The notes beneath the pieces were generated by a model. The model saw only the letters and a program-made list of their open reading frames with translations. It was not told the DNA's origin and did not search any database. From an uncultured Paracoccaceae bacterium (GTDB taxonomy: Bacteria; Pseudomonadota; Alphaproteobacteria; Rhodobacterales; Rhodobacteraceae): a stretch of DNA of 64,000 nt. The stretch is taken from the NCBI GenBank assembly GCA_947498985.1, contig CANMMF010000003.1:558001-622000 (forward strand). Reading direction: 5' to 3'. Made by a program: the position numbers and the translations under genes. Below are positions 17,808 to 25,853 of this stretch, piece by piece. Each line of letters begins with the position of its first letter. Within the stretch, counting starts at the first letter, position 1.

Positions 17808-18959
17808 ATGCAAATTTCAGACATCACCCTTACCCGTTTCACCTATGAAAACCTGGTCTCGTCGGATGCCGAAGGCCACGCGCATCCCGGCCCGCCGCGC
17901 GCGGCAAAGGCGACGCTGCTGACGCTGCGCTGCGATGATGGCGCGCAGGGCGAAGTGATCGTTCCGGGCAGCGCCGATCCCAGGATCTATGCAAAATTCG
18001 TGACACCCGTGCTGCGCGGCAAAGACCCGCTGCGCGTCGAAGCGCTCTGGCAGGCGCTTTACAAGCGGCAGCGGGGCAGTGGCGGGCGGCTGACCGACCG
18101 CGTTCTGGCGGCGGTCGACCTGGCGCTCTGGGATCTGCGCGGGCGTGTGGCCGGTCAGCCGGTGTGGAAGCTGCTGGGCGGGTACCGCGACGCGATCCCG
18201 GCCTATGGCTCAACCATGTGTGGCGACGATATCGACGGTGGCCTCGCCACGCCCGACGATTACGCGCGGTTTGCCGAGTGGATGGTGCGCGACCGCGGCT
18301 ACCGGGCGGTCAAGCTGCACACCTGGATGCCGCCGATGCCCGGCGCGCCGGACGTCCGGCGCGATCTCAAGGCCTGCGCCGCGGTGCGCGAGGCAGTGGG
18401 CCCGGATGTGCCGCTGATGCTCGACCCGCATCATTACTATTCCCGGCAGCAGGCGATCTGGATCGGCCAGCGCCTCGAGGCGCTGGATTTCCTCTGGATG
18501 GAAGAGCCGATGGAAGAGGCGTCCCTCTCGTCTTACCGGGCGCTGACCGGCGCCATGCGCAGCCTCGATATCGTCGGGCCGGAATCTGCGGCGGGCAAAC
18601 ACTGGACCCGCGCGGAATGGGCCGCCTGCGGTGCCGCCGACCGGTTGCGGGCCGGGGTGTGGGGAGTCGGAGGTCTTACACCGGCGCTGAAGATCGCGCA
18701 TCTGGCCGATGCCTTCGGGATGGATTGCGAGATCCACGGCACCGGGGCGGCGAACCTTGCGCTGGCGCTGGCGATCCCCAATACGACCTATTACGAACGC
18801 GGGCTGCTGCATCCGCATATCGATTACGAGACAGCGCGGCCTTACCTGAAATCGCTCGAGGATCCGATGGACGGGGCCGGGCTGGTCCGCGCCTCGGACG
18901 CGCCGGGGCTCGGGGTTGCCATTGATCACGACCACATCGCCGCGCATCAGCTGGATTGA
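17808..18959 (+). CDS. Enolase-superfamily enzyme (mandelate racemase group), second paralogue
   Basis: A 383-residue protein clearly different from its divergent neighbour. It has Lys in AVKLHTW, metal ligands in LMLDPHHYY, WMEEPMEE and VGPESAAG, and a His in EIHGTGAAN in place of a PHN-type motif. ALWDLRGRVAGQPVWKLLGG marks the domain junction. It should abstract a proton alpha to a carboxylate and eliminate water or epimerise; substrate unknown. There is no good ribosome-binding site before ATG 17808, only the TTGACAAG motif, so translation may be leaderless. Confidence 0.86.
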   Translation: MQISDITLTRFTYENLVSSDAEGHAHPGPPRAAKATLLTLRCDDGAQGEVIVPGSADPRIYAKFVTPVLRGKDPLRVEALWQALYKRQRGSGGRLTDRVLAAVDLALWDLRGRVAGQPVWKLLGGYRDAIPAYGSTMCGDDIDGGLATPDDYARFAEWMVRDRGYRAVKLHTWMPPMPGAPDVRRDLKACAAVREAVGPDVPLMLDPHHYYSRQQAIWIGQRLEALDFLWMEEPMEEASLSSYRALTGAMRSLDIVGPESAAGKHWTRAEWAACGAADRLRAGVWGVGGLTPALKIAHLADAFGMDCEIHGTGAANLALALAIPNTTYYERGLLHPHIDYETARPYLKSLEDPMDGAGLVRASDAPGLGVAIDHDHIAAHQLD

Positions 18960-18963
18960 AACG

Positions 18964-19779
18964 TCAATGTCCGGCGCTGCGCTCGACATCCCCGTCGAAC
19001 TCGAGGCTGCAGAACCCGCCGCCCTGAAAGCGGTCGCCAATGGGATCGTCGGGCAGCGCGGCCTGTGCCGCCATGGCGGCCTCCACATGGTCTTCGGCGC
19101 GATGCGCGGGCCGGTAGCCCAGATCGAAGGCGGGCTTGTTGTCCCAGAACCCGCGCGCATTGTCTGAGGCGCCGTAGACAACCTCGTTGTGCAGGCCGGG
19201 ATGCTCCAGCCCGATGGTTACAAGCTGGAACAGATCGTCCGGATGCAGCCAGATCGACAGGCGCCGCAGATCCGCCGGTTGCTCTGCCACGTTGCCGATG
19301 CGGATCGAGAGGCAGCGCATCCCGTGCTTGTCGGCAAAGAGCGCACAGAGCGCCTCGCCAAACACTTTCGACAGACCGTAGCGCGTGTCGGGGCGGGGCC
19401 GGGCATCGGGACCGATGCGGCGATGGCGGGGATACATGCCGATGGCGTGGTTGGAACTGGCAAAGACCACACGCCCGACGCCCGCTTCATGCGCGCAGGT
19501 CATCAGCGTCATCATGCCCTGGATATTGGCGGCGTTCACCACCTCCCAGCTGTTCTCGTTGGGCTGGCCACCCAGATGCACGATCCCGTCCACCCCCGCG
19601 CAGGCGGCGGTCATCGCGCAGGCATCATCGAGCGCGCCCTGCCGGAAGATCTCGCCCCCGGCCAGCTCGGTGATGGCCGTGCGGTCGCTCAGAATGACGC
19701 GGTCATAGCGCGCGCGCAGCATTGGGCGCAGCCAGCTGCCGATCCGCCCTGCAGCCCCTGTCAAAAGGATGGTTTTCAT
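18964..19779 (-). CDS. udh: Uronate dehydrogenase-like NAD-dependent epimerase/dehydratase family protein
   Basis: A 271-residue short-chain oxidoreductase. It has TGAAGRIGSWL for NAD binding, SSNHAIGMYPRHRR, the catalytic YGLSK pair (Tyr and Lys, about residue 136), SIRIGN and WLHPDD. These match bacterial uronate dehydrogenase, which oxidises glucuronate or galacturonate to the aldarolactone with NAD+. Start chosen at MKTILLTG (19777-19779); a longer frame adds non-conserved residues. Convergent with the second enolase-superfamily gene and divergent from the RraA-family gene. Confidence 0.87.
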   Translation of the reverse strand: MKTILLTGAAGRIGSWLRPMLRARYDRVILSDRTAITELAGGEIFRQGALDDACAMTAACAGVDGIVHLGGQPNENSWEVVNAANIQGMMTLMTCAHEAGVGRVVFASSNHAIGMYPRHRRIGPDARPRPDTRYGLSKVFGEALCALFADKHGMRCLSIRIGNVAEQPADLRRLSIWLHPDDLFQLVTIGLEHPGLHNEVVYGASDNARGFWDNKPAFDLGYRPAHRAEDHVEAAMAAQAALPDDPIGDRFQGGGFCSLEFDGDVERSAGH

Positions 19780-19840
19780 CGTGCCTGGTCTTTCGCTTTT
19801 GCCCGTCCTGGTCCGCGTGACACTACCCTCCGACAGGAAT

Positions 19841-19903
19841 TTGTCAAAAGTGGTCACTGGATTTGGCGCTCATATTGACAAGTTTTGCACCCGACCCTAG
19901 GCT
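19841..19903. promoter_or_regulatory. Divergent promoter with inverted TTGTCAA motifs
   Basis: TTGTCAA (19841-19847) and its inverse TTGACAA (19875-19881) lie 34 bases apart, about three helical turns, between udh and the RraA-family gene. TTGACA at 19875 followed 17 bases later by TAGGCT (19898-19903) also fits a sigma-70 promoter for the plus-strand operon, so the right-hand motif could be the -35 element rather than an operator half. Confidence 0.5.
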
Positions 19904-19935
19904 TGCCGGACCCCGTATTGGAAAGACAGACAGCC

Positions 19936-20652
19936 ATGATGCAACCGCGCCCGGAGACCCTCGACAAGCTGCGCGGCGTGAGCACGGCGACCCTGACCAC
20001 GGCGCTTTTCAAACGCGGCTTCCGCAACCTTTTCATCCAGAACGTGCACCGGGTCACACCTGGCCCCACGATGGTCGGGCTCGCCTACACGCTGCGGACC
20101 ATCCCGTCGCGCGAGGATCTCGATCATCTGGGATCCTTCGAGACCCGGCAGAACGCGCAGCGCAAGGCGATAGAAGAGTGCCCCGAAGGCGCCGTCTTTG
20201 TGGTCGACAGCCGTGGCGATGCCGGGGCGGCCTCGATGGGCGGTATCCTGGCGATGCGGCTGCAGGTGCGGGGGGCTGCGGGCATCGTGACCGATGGCGG
20301 GGTGCGCGACACACCCGACATTGCGGCAATGGACATCCCGCTCTACCAGCGCCGCCCGGCTGTGCCCACCAACCTCGCCCGGCACCATCCGGTGGGCATC
20401 AACGAACCGATTGCCTGCGGCGAGGTGCCGGTCTTTCCCGGCGACGTCATGGTGGGCGACGGTGAAGGCGTGGTCTGCATCCCCGCCCATCTGGCCGATG
20501 AGATCGCCGACGAGGCGGTCGAAATGACGGTTTTCGAGGACTTCGTGCAGGAACGTGTGGCGGCGGGTGCGTCGACCTTCGGTCTCTACCCGCCGACGGA
20601 CCCCGAGACCAAACCCGCCTTCGAGGCGTGGAGGCGCGCCCATGGCCGATAA
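19936..20652 (+). CDS. RraA-family aldolase/decarboxylase-like protein
   Basis: 238 residues from ATG 19936 (a TTG 51 bases upstream is less likely). Family motifs are GGILAMRLQVRGAAGIVTDG and the GGVRDTPDI active-site loop with Arg-Asp. Proteins of this fold are 4-hydroxy-4-methyl-2-oxoglutarate/oxaloacetate-type metal aldolases. The true RNase E inhibitor RraA is about 160 residues and found in enterics, so an aldolase on a keto-acid intermediate is the better guess here. First gene of a plus-strand operon reaching the sulfatase. Confidence 0.82.
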   Translation: MMQPRPETLDKLRGVSTATLTTALFKRGFRNLFIQNVHRVTPGPTMVGLAYTLRTIPSREDLDHLGSFETRQNAQRKAIEECPEGAVFVVDSRGDAGAASMGGILAMRLQVRGAAGIVTDGGVRDTPDIAAMDIPLYQRRPAVPTNLARHHPVGINEPIACGEVPVFPGDVMVGDGEGVVCIPAHLADEIADEAVEMTVFEDFVQERVAAGASTFGLYPPTDPETKPAFEAWRRAHGR

Positions 20653-21373
20653 CATGCGTCAGCTCAACATCGCCCGGCCGGAGCGCGACTGGTCGCTGGC
20701 CGATCTGGTCTATGAACGCATCCTGACGCGGATCGTCGACGGAGAATTTCCGCTCAACACAAAGCTGCCCGCCGAAAAGGTGCTGAGCGAGGAAATGGGC
20801 GTCTCGCGCCCGGTACTGCGCGAGGCGTTGCAGCAATTGCGCGAGGATGGCGTGATCTTCTCGCGCCAGGGCTCGGGCTCTTACGTGCAGCGCCAGCCCG
20901 ACAAGGCGGTGCTGCAATTTGCGCCGGTGGGCTCCATCGCCGACATCCAGCGCAATTTCGAGTTCCGCGCGGTGATCGAAAGCGAGGCGGCGGGCTTTGC
21001 CGCGCAGCGCTGGACAGAGGCGACGCTGGCCCGGATCCACGCCGCCTTCAAGGCGCTGGAGGCCTGTATCGACAAGGGCCAGCTGGGGGATGACGAGGAT
21101 TCGCAGCTGCATCTGGCGATCAGTGCGGCGGCGGAGAACGACTATTTCTACAACACCGTGCATTCGATGAAATCGCAGACGCTCAAGGGCATGAACCTCG
21201 CGCGCAACCTGTCGCTGGCCAAACCCGAAGCGCGATTGCGGGTGGTGCAGAACGAGCATCGCGAGGTGATCGACGCCATCGAGGCGCGCTCTGCCGACAC
21301 CGCGCGCCTTGCCATGCGAAAGCATATCGAAAACGCCCGCCAGCGGGTCTTTGACGGCGCGCAGACCGCGTGA
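20642..21373 (+). CDS. FadR-subfamily GntR transcriptional regulator (FCD domain)
   Basis: 243 residues. The winged helix is at about 18-80 (LVYERILTRIVDGEF, KLPAEKVLSEEMGVSRPVLREAL, FSRQGSGSYV) and an all-helical FCD ligand domain at about 95-235, with metal ligands in DSQLHLAIS, NEHREVID and MRKHIEN. It overlaps the RraA-family gene by 11 bases. Such repressors usually respond to a sugar acid and control the surrounding genes. TTGTCAA-type motifs near 17.8, 19.85 and 31.87 kb are candidate sites. Confidence 0.92.
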   Translation: MADNMRQLNIARPERDWSLADLVYERILTRIVDGEFPLNTKLPAEKVLSEEMGVSRPVLREALQQLREDGVIFSRQGSGSYVQRQPDKAVLQFAPVGSIADIQRNFEFRAVIESEAAGFAAQRWTEATLARIHAAFKALEACIDKGQLGDDEDSQLHLAISAAAENDYFYNTVHSMKSQTLKGMNLARNLSLAKPEARLRVVQNEHREVIDAIEARSADTARLAMRKHIENARQRVFDGAQTA

Positions 21374-21391
21374 GAAGCCGGGGGGCGAAGG

Positions 21392-22324
21392 ATGAAAAGC
21401 AGTAATGTGAGCGCCGCGGATGTGGCCCGGTCTGTCTGGGCGGTGCCGCCTCTGGCGCATGACGCGGACGGGGCGCTGGATCACGCGGCCAACCGCGCCC
21501 TGTCGTCCCATATCGAGGCCGGTGGCGTGAGTACGATCCTCTGGGGTGGTAACGCGAATATCTATGCCATGACCGAAGCCGAGTTCGCCGAACTCGCCGC
21601 GGCGGTGCCGGACTGGGTTGCAGACGATACCTGGGCGATCCCCTCGGTCGGGCCGGATCACGGCAAGCTGCGCGCCCATGCCGACGCGCTGCGGGGACGC
21701 GGCTATCCGGCGGCGATGCTGCTGCCCTATACCGGTCCGGGCGATGCAAGCGGGCGCGAAACCGCGATCCGGCGCTTTGTGGACCGGGCCCGGACGCCCG
21801 CGATCCTCTATCTCCGCGCCGCCAATTACCTGCCGCCGGAGCGCATCGCCGCGCTGATGCAGGAGGGTGTGGTGACCGCCCTGAAATACGCGGTGGAGAC
21901 CGGCGATCTCACGCGCGATCCCTATCTCGACGCGCTTCTGTCCGTGGTGGCCCGCGACCGGATCGTCTCGGGCATCGGAGAGCTTGCCGCGATTCCGCAT
22001 CTTTCGACCTTCGGGCTGGCGGGCTTTACCGCCGGTGCCGTCTGCATCGCACCGCGGCGCGCCATGGCAATCCTGCAGGCGCTGCAATCGGGCCAGCGCG
22101 ATACTGCGGAAACGCTGGCGGCGCCGATTGATCCGCTGGAACAGCTTCGCATCGCGCATGGGCCGATCCCGGTCCTGCATGCGGCCGTGCAGGCCTCGGG
22201 TGTGGTTTCGCTGGCGCCGCTGGGGCCGCATTTCGGCGCGCCGGAGCCCGATATCCGCGCCGCCATCCGCGCGGCGGCAATCGCGCTGCTGCAAGGCGAA
22301 GACAGCTTCACAGAAGCCGCGTGA
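21392..22324 (+). CDS. DapA/NAL-family lyase (dihydrodipicolinate synthase-like)
   Basis: A 310-residue class I aldolase-fold protein. The Schiff-base Lys lies in VVTALKYAVE (about residue 161), and the catalytic Tyr in AILYLRAANY. The N-terminal substrate loop WGGNANIYAMT replaces the usual GGTGE/TTGE motif, so it is unlikely to make dihydrodipicolinate. In this operon it may cleave or dehydrate a 2-keto-3-deoxy sugar acid made by the enolase-superfamily enzymes (inference). The next gene starts within its last codons (GTGA). Confidence 0.85.
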   Translation: MKSSNVSAADVARSVWAVPPLAHDADGALDHAANRALSSHIEAGGVSTILWGGNANIYAMTEAEFAELAAAVPDWVADDTWAIPSVGPDHGKLRAHADALRGRGYPAAMLLPYTGPGDASGRETAIRRFVDRARTPAILYLRAANYLPPERIAALMQEGVVTALKYAVETGDLTRDPYLDALLSVVARDRIVSGIGELAAIPHLSTFGLAGFTAGAVCIAPRRAMAILQALQSGQRDTAETLAAPIDPLEQLRIAHGPIPVLHAAVQASGVVSLAPLGPHFGAPEPDIRAAIRAAAIALLQGEDSFTEAA

Positions 22325-23526
22325 GCCCCATGCGGATCGTCGGCATCGAAACGGTGCGCAATCCGCAATGGGCGAATTTTCTCTGGCTGCGGCTTGAGAC
22401 CGATGACGGGGTGAGCGGTCTGGGCGAAACCTTCCGCCATGCCACCCCAATCGCGCGCTATGTGCATGATGTCATAGCGCCTTTTCTGCTGGGGCAGGAG
22501 GCGGGCGCGGTCAACCGGATCGCCCATGATCTGCGCAGCCATGGCGGCTTGCGGTTCCTCGGCTATCCCACACGCTCGGTCGAGATCCGCGCCAACAGTG
22601 CCGTCGATATCGCGCTCTGGGACCTCAAGGGCAAGGTTGCGGGACTGCCTTTGTCAGAGCTCATCGGCGGGCCGATGCGCGACCGGATCGCGATCTACAA
22701 CACCTGTGCCGGGGCGGGGTATAACTGGCACGCGGGCCCGTCGCGGGCGCGCATGGCAGGTCAGGGCACGGACGACCTCGATCTGCAGCGCAGCGATCCC
22801 GGACGGCTCGCGGCCTCGCTGCTGGCGGACGGGATCAAAGCGATGAAGATCTGGCCCTTCGATGCCGCCGCAGAGGCGACGGGCGGGCGGCACATTTCGG
22901 CAGAGGCGCTGAAAGAGGGGCTCGCGGTTCTGGCCGCGATCCGCGCGGAGGTCGGCGACGCCATGGAGATCCTGCTGGAGTATCATTCGCTCTGGCAGCC
23001 CCCCGCCGCCCGGCGCATCCTGACCGAGGCCGATGCCTACAAACCCTTCTGGCACGAGGATCCCGTGGCGATGGAGAACCTGCGCGCGCTCTCCGAGCTG
23101 CGCGCGGCGTCATCGACCCCGATTGCCGGCAGCGAAAGCCATGGCACCGCCGTGTGGCTGCGCGATGCGCTGGCCGCAGGCGCCGTCGATCACATCCACA
23201 CCGATATCGCCTGGACCGGCGGCATCAGCGAAGCGCTGAAAGTGGCCGCGATGGCCGGAGCGCATGACCTTTCCTATTCGCCGCATGACTGCACCGGGCC
23301 GGTCACCTGGGTGGCCAATCTGCATCTGGCCCTGGCGCTGCCCAACGCGCTCTGGCTGGAAAGCGTGCGGGCCTATTGGCAGGATCTCTACCCGCGCCTC
23401 GTCACCGAATTGCCGCGGATCGACGCGGGCATGGCCCACCCGATGACCGGGCCGGGGCTTGGCACGGAGCTCTCCGACGCCTTGCTGTCCCACCCCCAGA
23501 CCATCGTCGAAAGGAGTACGCTTTGA
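22321..23526 (+). CDS. Enolase-superfamily enzyme (mandelate racemase group), third paralogue
   Basis: 401 residues, with RIVGIETVRNPQWANFLW capping the active site and VDIALWDLKGKVAGLPLSEL at the junction. Barrel residues are Lys in AMKIWPFD, metal ligands in LLEYHSLW, WHEDPVAM and AGSESHG, and His in YSPHDCTGPV. It resembles uncharacterised dehydratases rather than muconate cycloisomerase. GTG at 22321 gives a 4-base overlap with the DapA-like gene; ATG at 22330 is the alternative. The 3' end overlaps the sulfatase start. Confidence 0.86.
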   Translation: MSPMRIVGIETVRNPQWANFLWLRLETDDGVSGLGETFRHATPIARYVHDVIAPFLLGQEAGAVNRIAHDLRSHGGLRFLGYPTRSVEIRANSAVDIALWDLKGKVAGLPLSELIGGPMRDRIAIYNTCAGAGYNWHAGPSRARMAGQGTDDLDLQRSDPGRLAASLLADGIKAMKIWPFDAAAEATGGRHISAEALKEGLAVLAAIRAEVGDAMEILLEYHSLWQPPAARRILTEADAYKPFWHEDPVAMENLRALSELRAASSTPIAGSESHGTAVWLRDALAAGAVDHIHTDIAWTGGISEALKVAAMAGAHDLSYSPHDCTGPVTWVANLHLALALPNALWLESVRAYWQDLYPRLVTELPRIDAGMAHPMTGPGLGTELSDALLSHPQTIVERSTL

Positions 23527-24971
23527 CCGCGCCGAACATCATCTTCCTGATGCCCGATCAGCTGCGCTGGGATTTTGTCGGCGCTTACGGGGCGCCCTGG
23601 GCGCGCACGCCGCATATCGACGCGCTTGCCGCGCGCGGCACGCTCTATGAGCGCTGCTATTCGCCTTCGCCGGTCTGCATTCCCGCGCGCGCCTCGATGC
23701 TCACGGGCTGCAACTCGCTGGCCACCGGGGTTCTGTCGAACAATTACTGGCTGCGGCCCGATCACGCCAGTTGCGGCATGCCGAGCTTTGCGTCGCTGCT
23801 GTCGGCCTCCGGCTACCACACCGAGGCCATCGGCAAGATGCATTTCATCCCATGGGACATCTCCGAAGGCTTCGATCACCGCGTCATTGCCGAAGACAAG
23901 CGCCACATCCACATCCGTGACGATTACCACGACCATCTGGCCGCGCACGGGCTGAAGAAACCCGCCGGTGCCGAGGAGCCGGGTTATGTCAGCGGGCGCA
24001 TGGCGTCGCTGAGTGTTCTGCCGAAGGAACACCAGGTCGATCAATGGGTTGGCGACCGCAGCGTGGCGTTCCTCGAAAGCTATGACGACGAGAAACCGTT
24101 CTTTCTCTGGTCCGCCTTTCCCGGCCCGCACGACCCCTACAACCCAAGCGAGGATCTGCTGGGTGAGGGGCCCGGGGCCGCACCCTTTGCCGCGACAACC
24201 AGCACCGAGCCTTTTCGCGAGGCGATGGTGCATGCCCATGCCAGGGGCTCTGCCGGGGTCGATATCGCGGAGTTTCCCGACGCGGTCAAAGCGCGGATCA
24301 GACGGCATTATGAAGCGCAGATGACGCTGATCGACGCGCAGGTGGGCGCGATCCTCGCCGCGGCGGAAGCGCGCGATGACGGGCGCGGGACGCTGGTTTT
24401 GTTCTCCTCCGATCACGGGGATTTCCTTGGCGATTTCGACTTTCTGGGCAAGGTGCTGTTTTTTGAATCCTCCGCCCGCGTGCCGATGATCGTGGCGGGA
24501 TCCGGGGTTCCGGCGGCGCGCAGCGATGCGCTTGTGTCGCTGACGGATGTCTTTGCCACCTTCCTGGCCGCCGCTGGCATCGATGCGCCGGGGCAGGATT
24601 CGCAGCCGCTGCCGGGGATCGGGCTGGGGGAGGAGGCGCGCGACCACGTGATGGGCGCCACCGACAAGGGGGTCTTTGTCACCGACGGGCGCTGGAAGCT
24701 TTCGCGCTACCGCAACGGGGTCAGCTGCCTGCACGACGTGCGCGCCGATCCGCAGGAGCAGAGCGACCTTTTTGAGGTGGAAACGCAGATCCGCGACCGG
24801 CTCGACAAGCTGCTGACGGAGTGGATCCTGCGCTCGGTCATGTTCGGGCATGGCGACAAGGCCTATCCCTACATGACGATGACCCCCGATCATCCCGGCC
24901 ACGCGCGCGGCTGGCAGCGCAGCTACCCGGCCAATCCCTATGACGAGGATCTTCCCGCAGGCCTGACCTGA
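23523..24971 (+). CDS. Cysteine-type sulfatase (alkaline-phosphatase fold)
   Basis: 482 residues from a TTG start that overlaps the preceding stop (TTGA) and has AAAGGAG ideally placed upstream. The active-site signature C-x-P-x-R is Cys52-Ile-Pro54-Ala-Arg56, where Cys must be oxidised to formylglycine by another enzyme. Metal ligands are Asp12/Gln13 in MPDQLRW and the SSDHGDF motif. No signal peptide, so it acts on an imported sulfated sugar in the cytoplasm. Formylglycine-generating enzyme is not in the window. It points to sulfated algal glycans or their monomers as substrate source. Confidence 0.92.
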   Translation: MTAPNIIFLMPDQLRWDFVGAYGAPWARTPHIDALAARGTLYERCYSPSPVCIPARASMLTGCNSLATGVLSNNYWLRPDHASCGMPSFASLLSASGYHTEAIGKMHFIPWDISEGFDHRVIAEDKRHIHIRDDYHDHLAAHGLKKPAGAEEPGYVSGRMASLSVLPKEHQVDQWVGDRSVAFLESYDDEKPFFLWSAFPGPHDPYNPSEDLLGEGPGAAPFAATTSTEPFREAMVHAHARGSAGVDIAEFPDAVKARIRRHYEAQMTLIDAQVGAILAAAEARDDGRGTLVLFSSDHGDFLGDFDFLGKVLFFESSARVPMIVAGSGVPAARSDALVSLTDVFATFLAAAGIDAPGQDSQPLPGIGLGEEARDHVMGATDKGVFVTDGRWKLSRYRNGVSCLHDVRADPQEQSDLFEVETQIRDRLDKLLTEWILRSVMFGHGDKAYPYMTMTPDHPGHARGWQRSYPANPYDEDLPAGLT

Positions 24972-24974
24972 GCG

Positions 24975-25853
24975 TCAGGGCGCGCGGCTTGCGGGCACGC
25001 CCTTGATGCCGGGGATGGTGAGCGCAAAGACACCGCCTGACCGGGGCTGGGCCGCGTCGTCCTCCACGCGGATCGAGGTCACAAAGAGCGTGCCGAGATC
25101 GGTGCCGCCAAAGGCGATCCGGGTCGGGCGCTCGACGGGCATGTCGATGGTCATGTCGACCGCGCCGCGCGGGGTGATGCGGTAAAGCTGCCAGCCGCCG
25201 ACACCGGCCATCCAGTAACACCCTTCCGCATCCATGGTCGCGCCATCGGGGCGCCCGGCCACGGCGCGGGTGTCGAAAAAGAGCCGGCGGTTGCTGATCG
25301 CGCCGTCTGTGACATCGTAGTCCCAGGCCCAGATGCTGCGCACCGGCGCATAGCTGTCGGAGGCATAGTAAGTCCGGCCGTCCGGCGAGATGGCCATGCC
25401 GTTGATCACGTGAAAGCCGTCCATCAGCGGGCGGCTCTGGCCGTTTTCCAGCACATGTACCGCGCCGCTGGTATCGTCGTCGGAGGGGCCCGCAAGCGGC
25501 ATGGTGCCCGCGATGAACCGCCCGGCGGGGTCGGTGGTGCCATCGTTGAAGCGGTGGTCGAGGCGACCGGGGGCGGGGCCTGCCACAAAGCTCTCCGCGC
25601 CGCTGTCGAGGTCGATCTCGAAAAACCCGTCGGTCAGCGCGGCGATGACCGTGCCGCGCGTGGTCTCGGCGACGCAACCCACCGGTCGGCCCAAAGATGT
25701 GACCACATCCTGCCCGGTGGCGGGATCGAAGCGGTGGATCTCACCCGCCGGGATATCGACCCAGATCAGCCGGTCGAGTGCTTGCGACCAGATCGCACCC
25801 TCGCCGACGCGGGCGCGCGCGTCGAGCACGCAATCGACAACCGGTGCTGTCAT
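24975..25853 (-). CDS. SMP-30/gluconolactonase-like lactonase
   Basis: A 292-residue six-bladed propeller enzyme. Divalent-metal ligands are visible as Glu in VGEGAIWS (about 18), Asn in VINGMAISPDG and Asp in YYASDSYAP; LDHRFNDGTTDPAGRFIAG is also characteristic. It would open sugar-acid lactones such as the aldarolactone formed by uronate dehydrogenase. Its ATG overlaps the stop of the ABC ATPase gene by four bases, so it is the last gene of the importer operon. Only three bases separate it from the convergent sulfatase. Confidence 0.9.
   Translation of the reverse strand: MTAPVVDCVLDARARVGEGAIWSQALDRLIWVDIPAGEIHRFDPATGQDVVTSLGRPVGCVAETTRGTVIAALTDGFFEIDLDSGAESFVAGPAPGRLDHRFNDGTTDPAGRFIAGTMPLAGPSDDDTSGAVHVLENGQSRPLMDGFHVINGMAISPDGRTYYASDSYAPVRSIWAWDYDVTDGAISNRRLFFDTRAVAGRPDGATMDAEGCYWMAGVGGWQLYRITPRGAVDMTIDMPVERPTRIAFGGTDLGTLFVTSIRVEDDAAQPRSGGVFALTIPGIKGVPASRAP

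Noticed and set aside
19875-19880. Treating every TTGACA in the island as an operator half-site.
   Set aside because: At 19875 it has a plausible -10 element 17 bases downstream, so it may be only the -35 box; only the recurrence with CTTACAAAT elsewhere keeps the operator idea open.
19936-20652. Naming the RraA-family gene as regulator of ribonuclease E activity.
   Set aside because: The protein is 238 residues with an aldolase-like active-site loop, and sits in a sugar-acid operon; true RraA is shorter and from a different context.
20447-22450. A 667-codon minus-strand frame across the RraA, GntR and DapA-like genes.
   Set aside because: Composition is that of a shadow frame, and all three plus-strand genes show clear family motifs.
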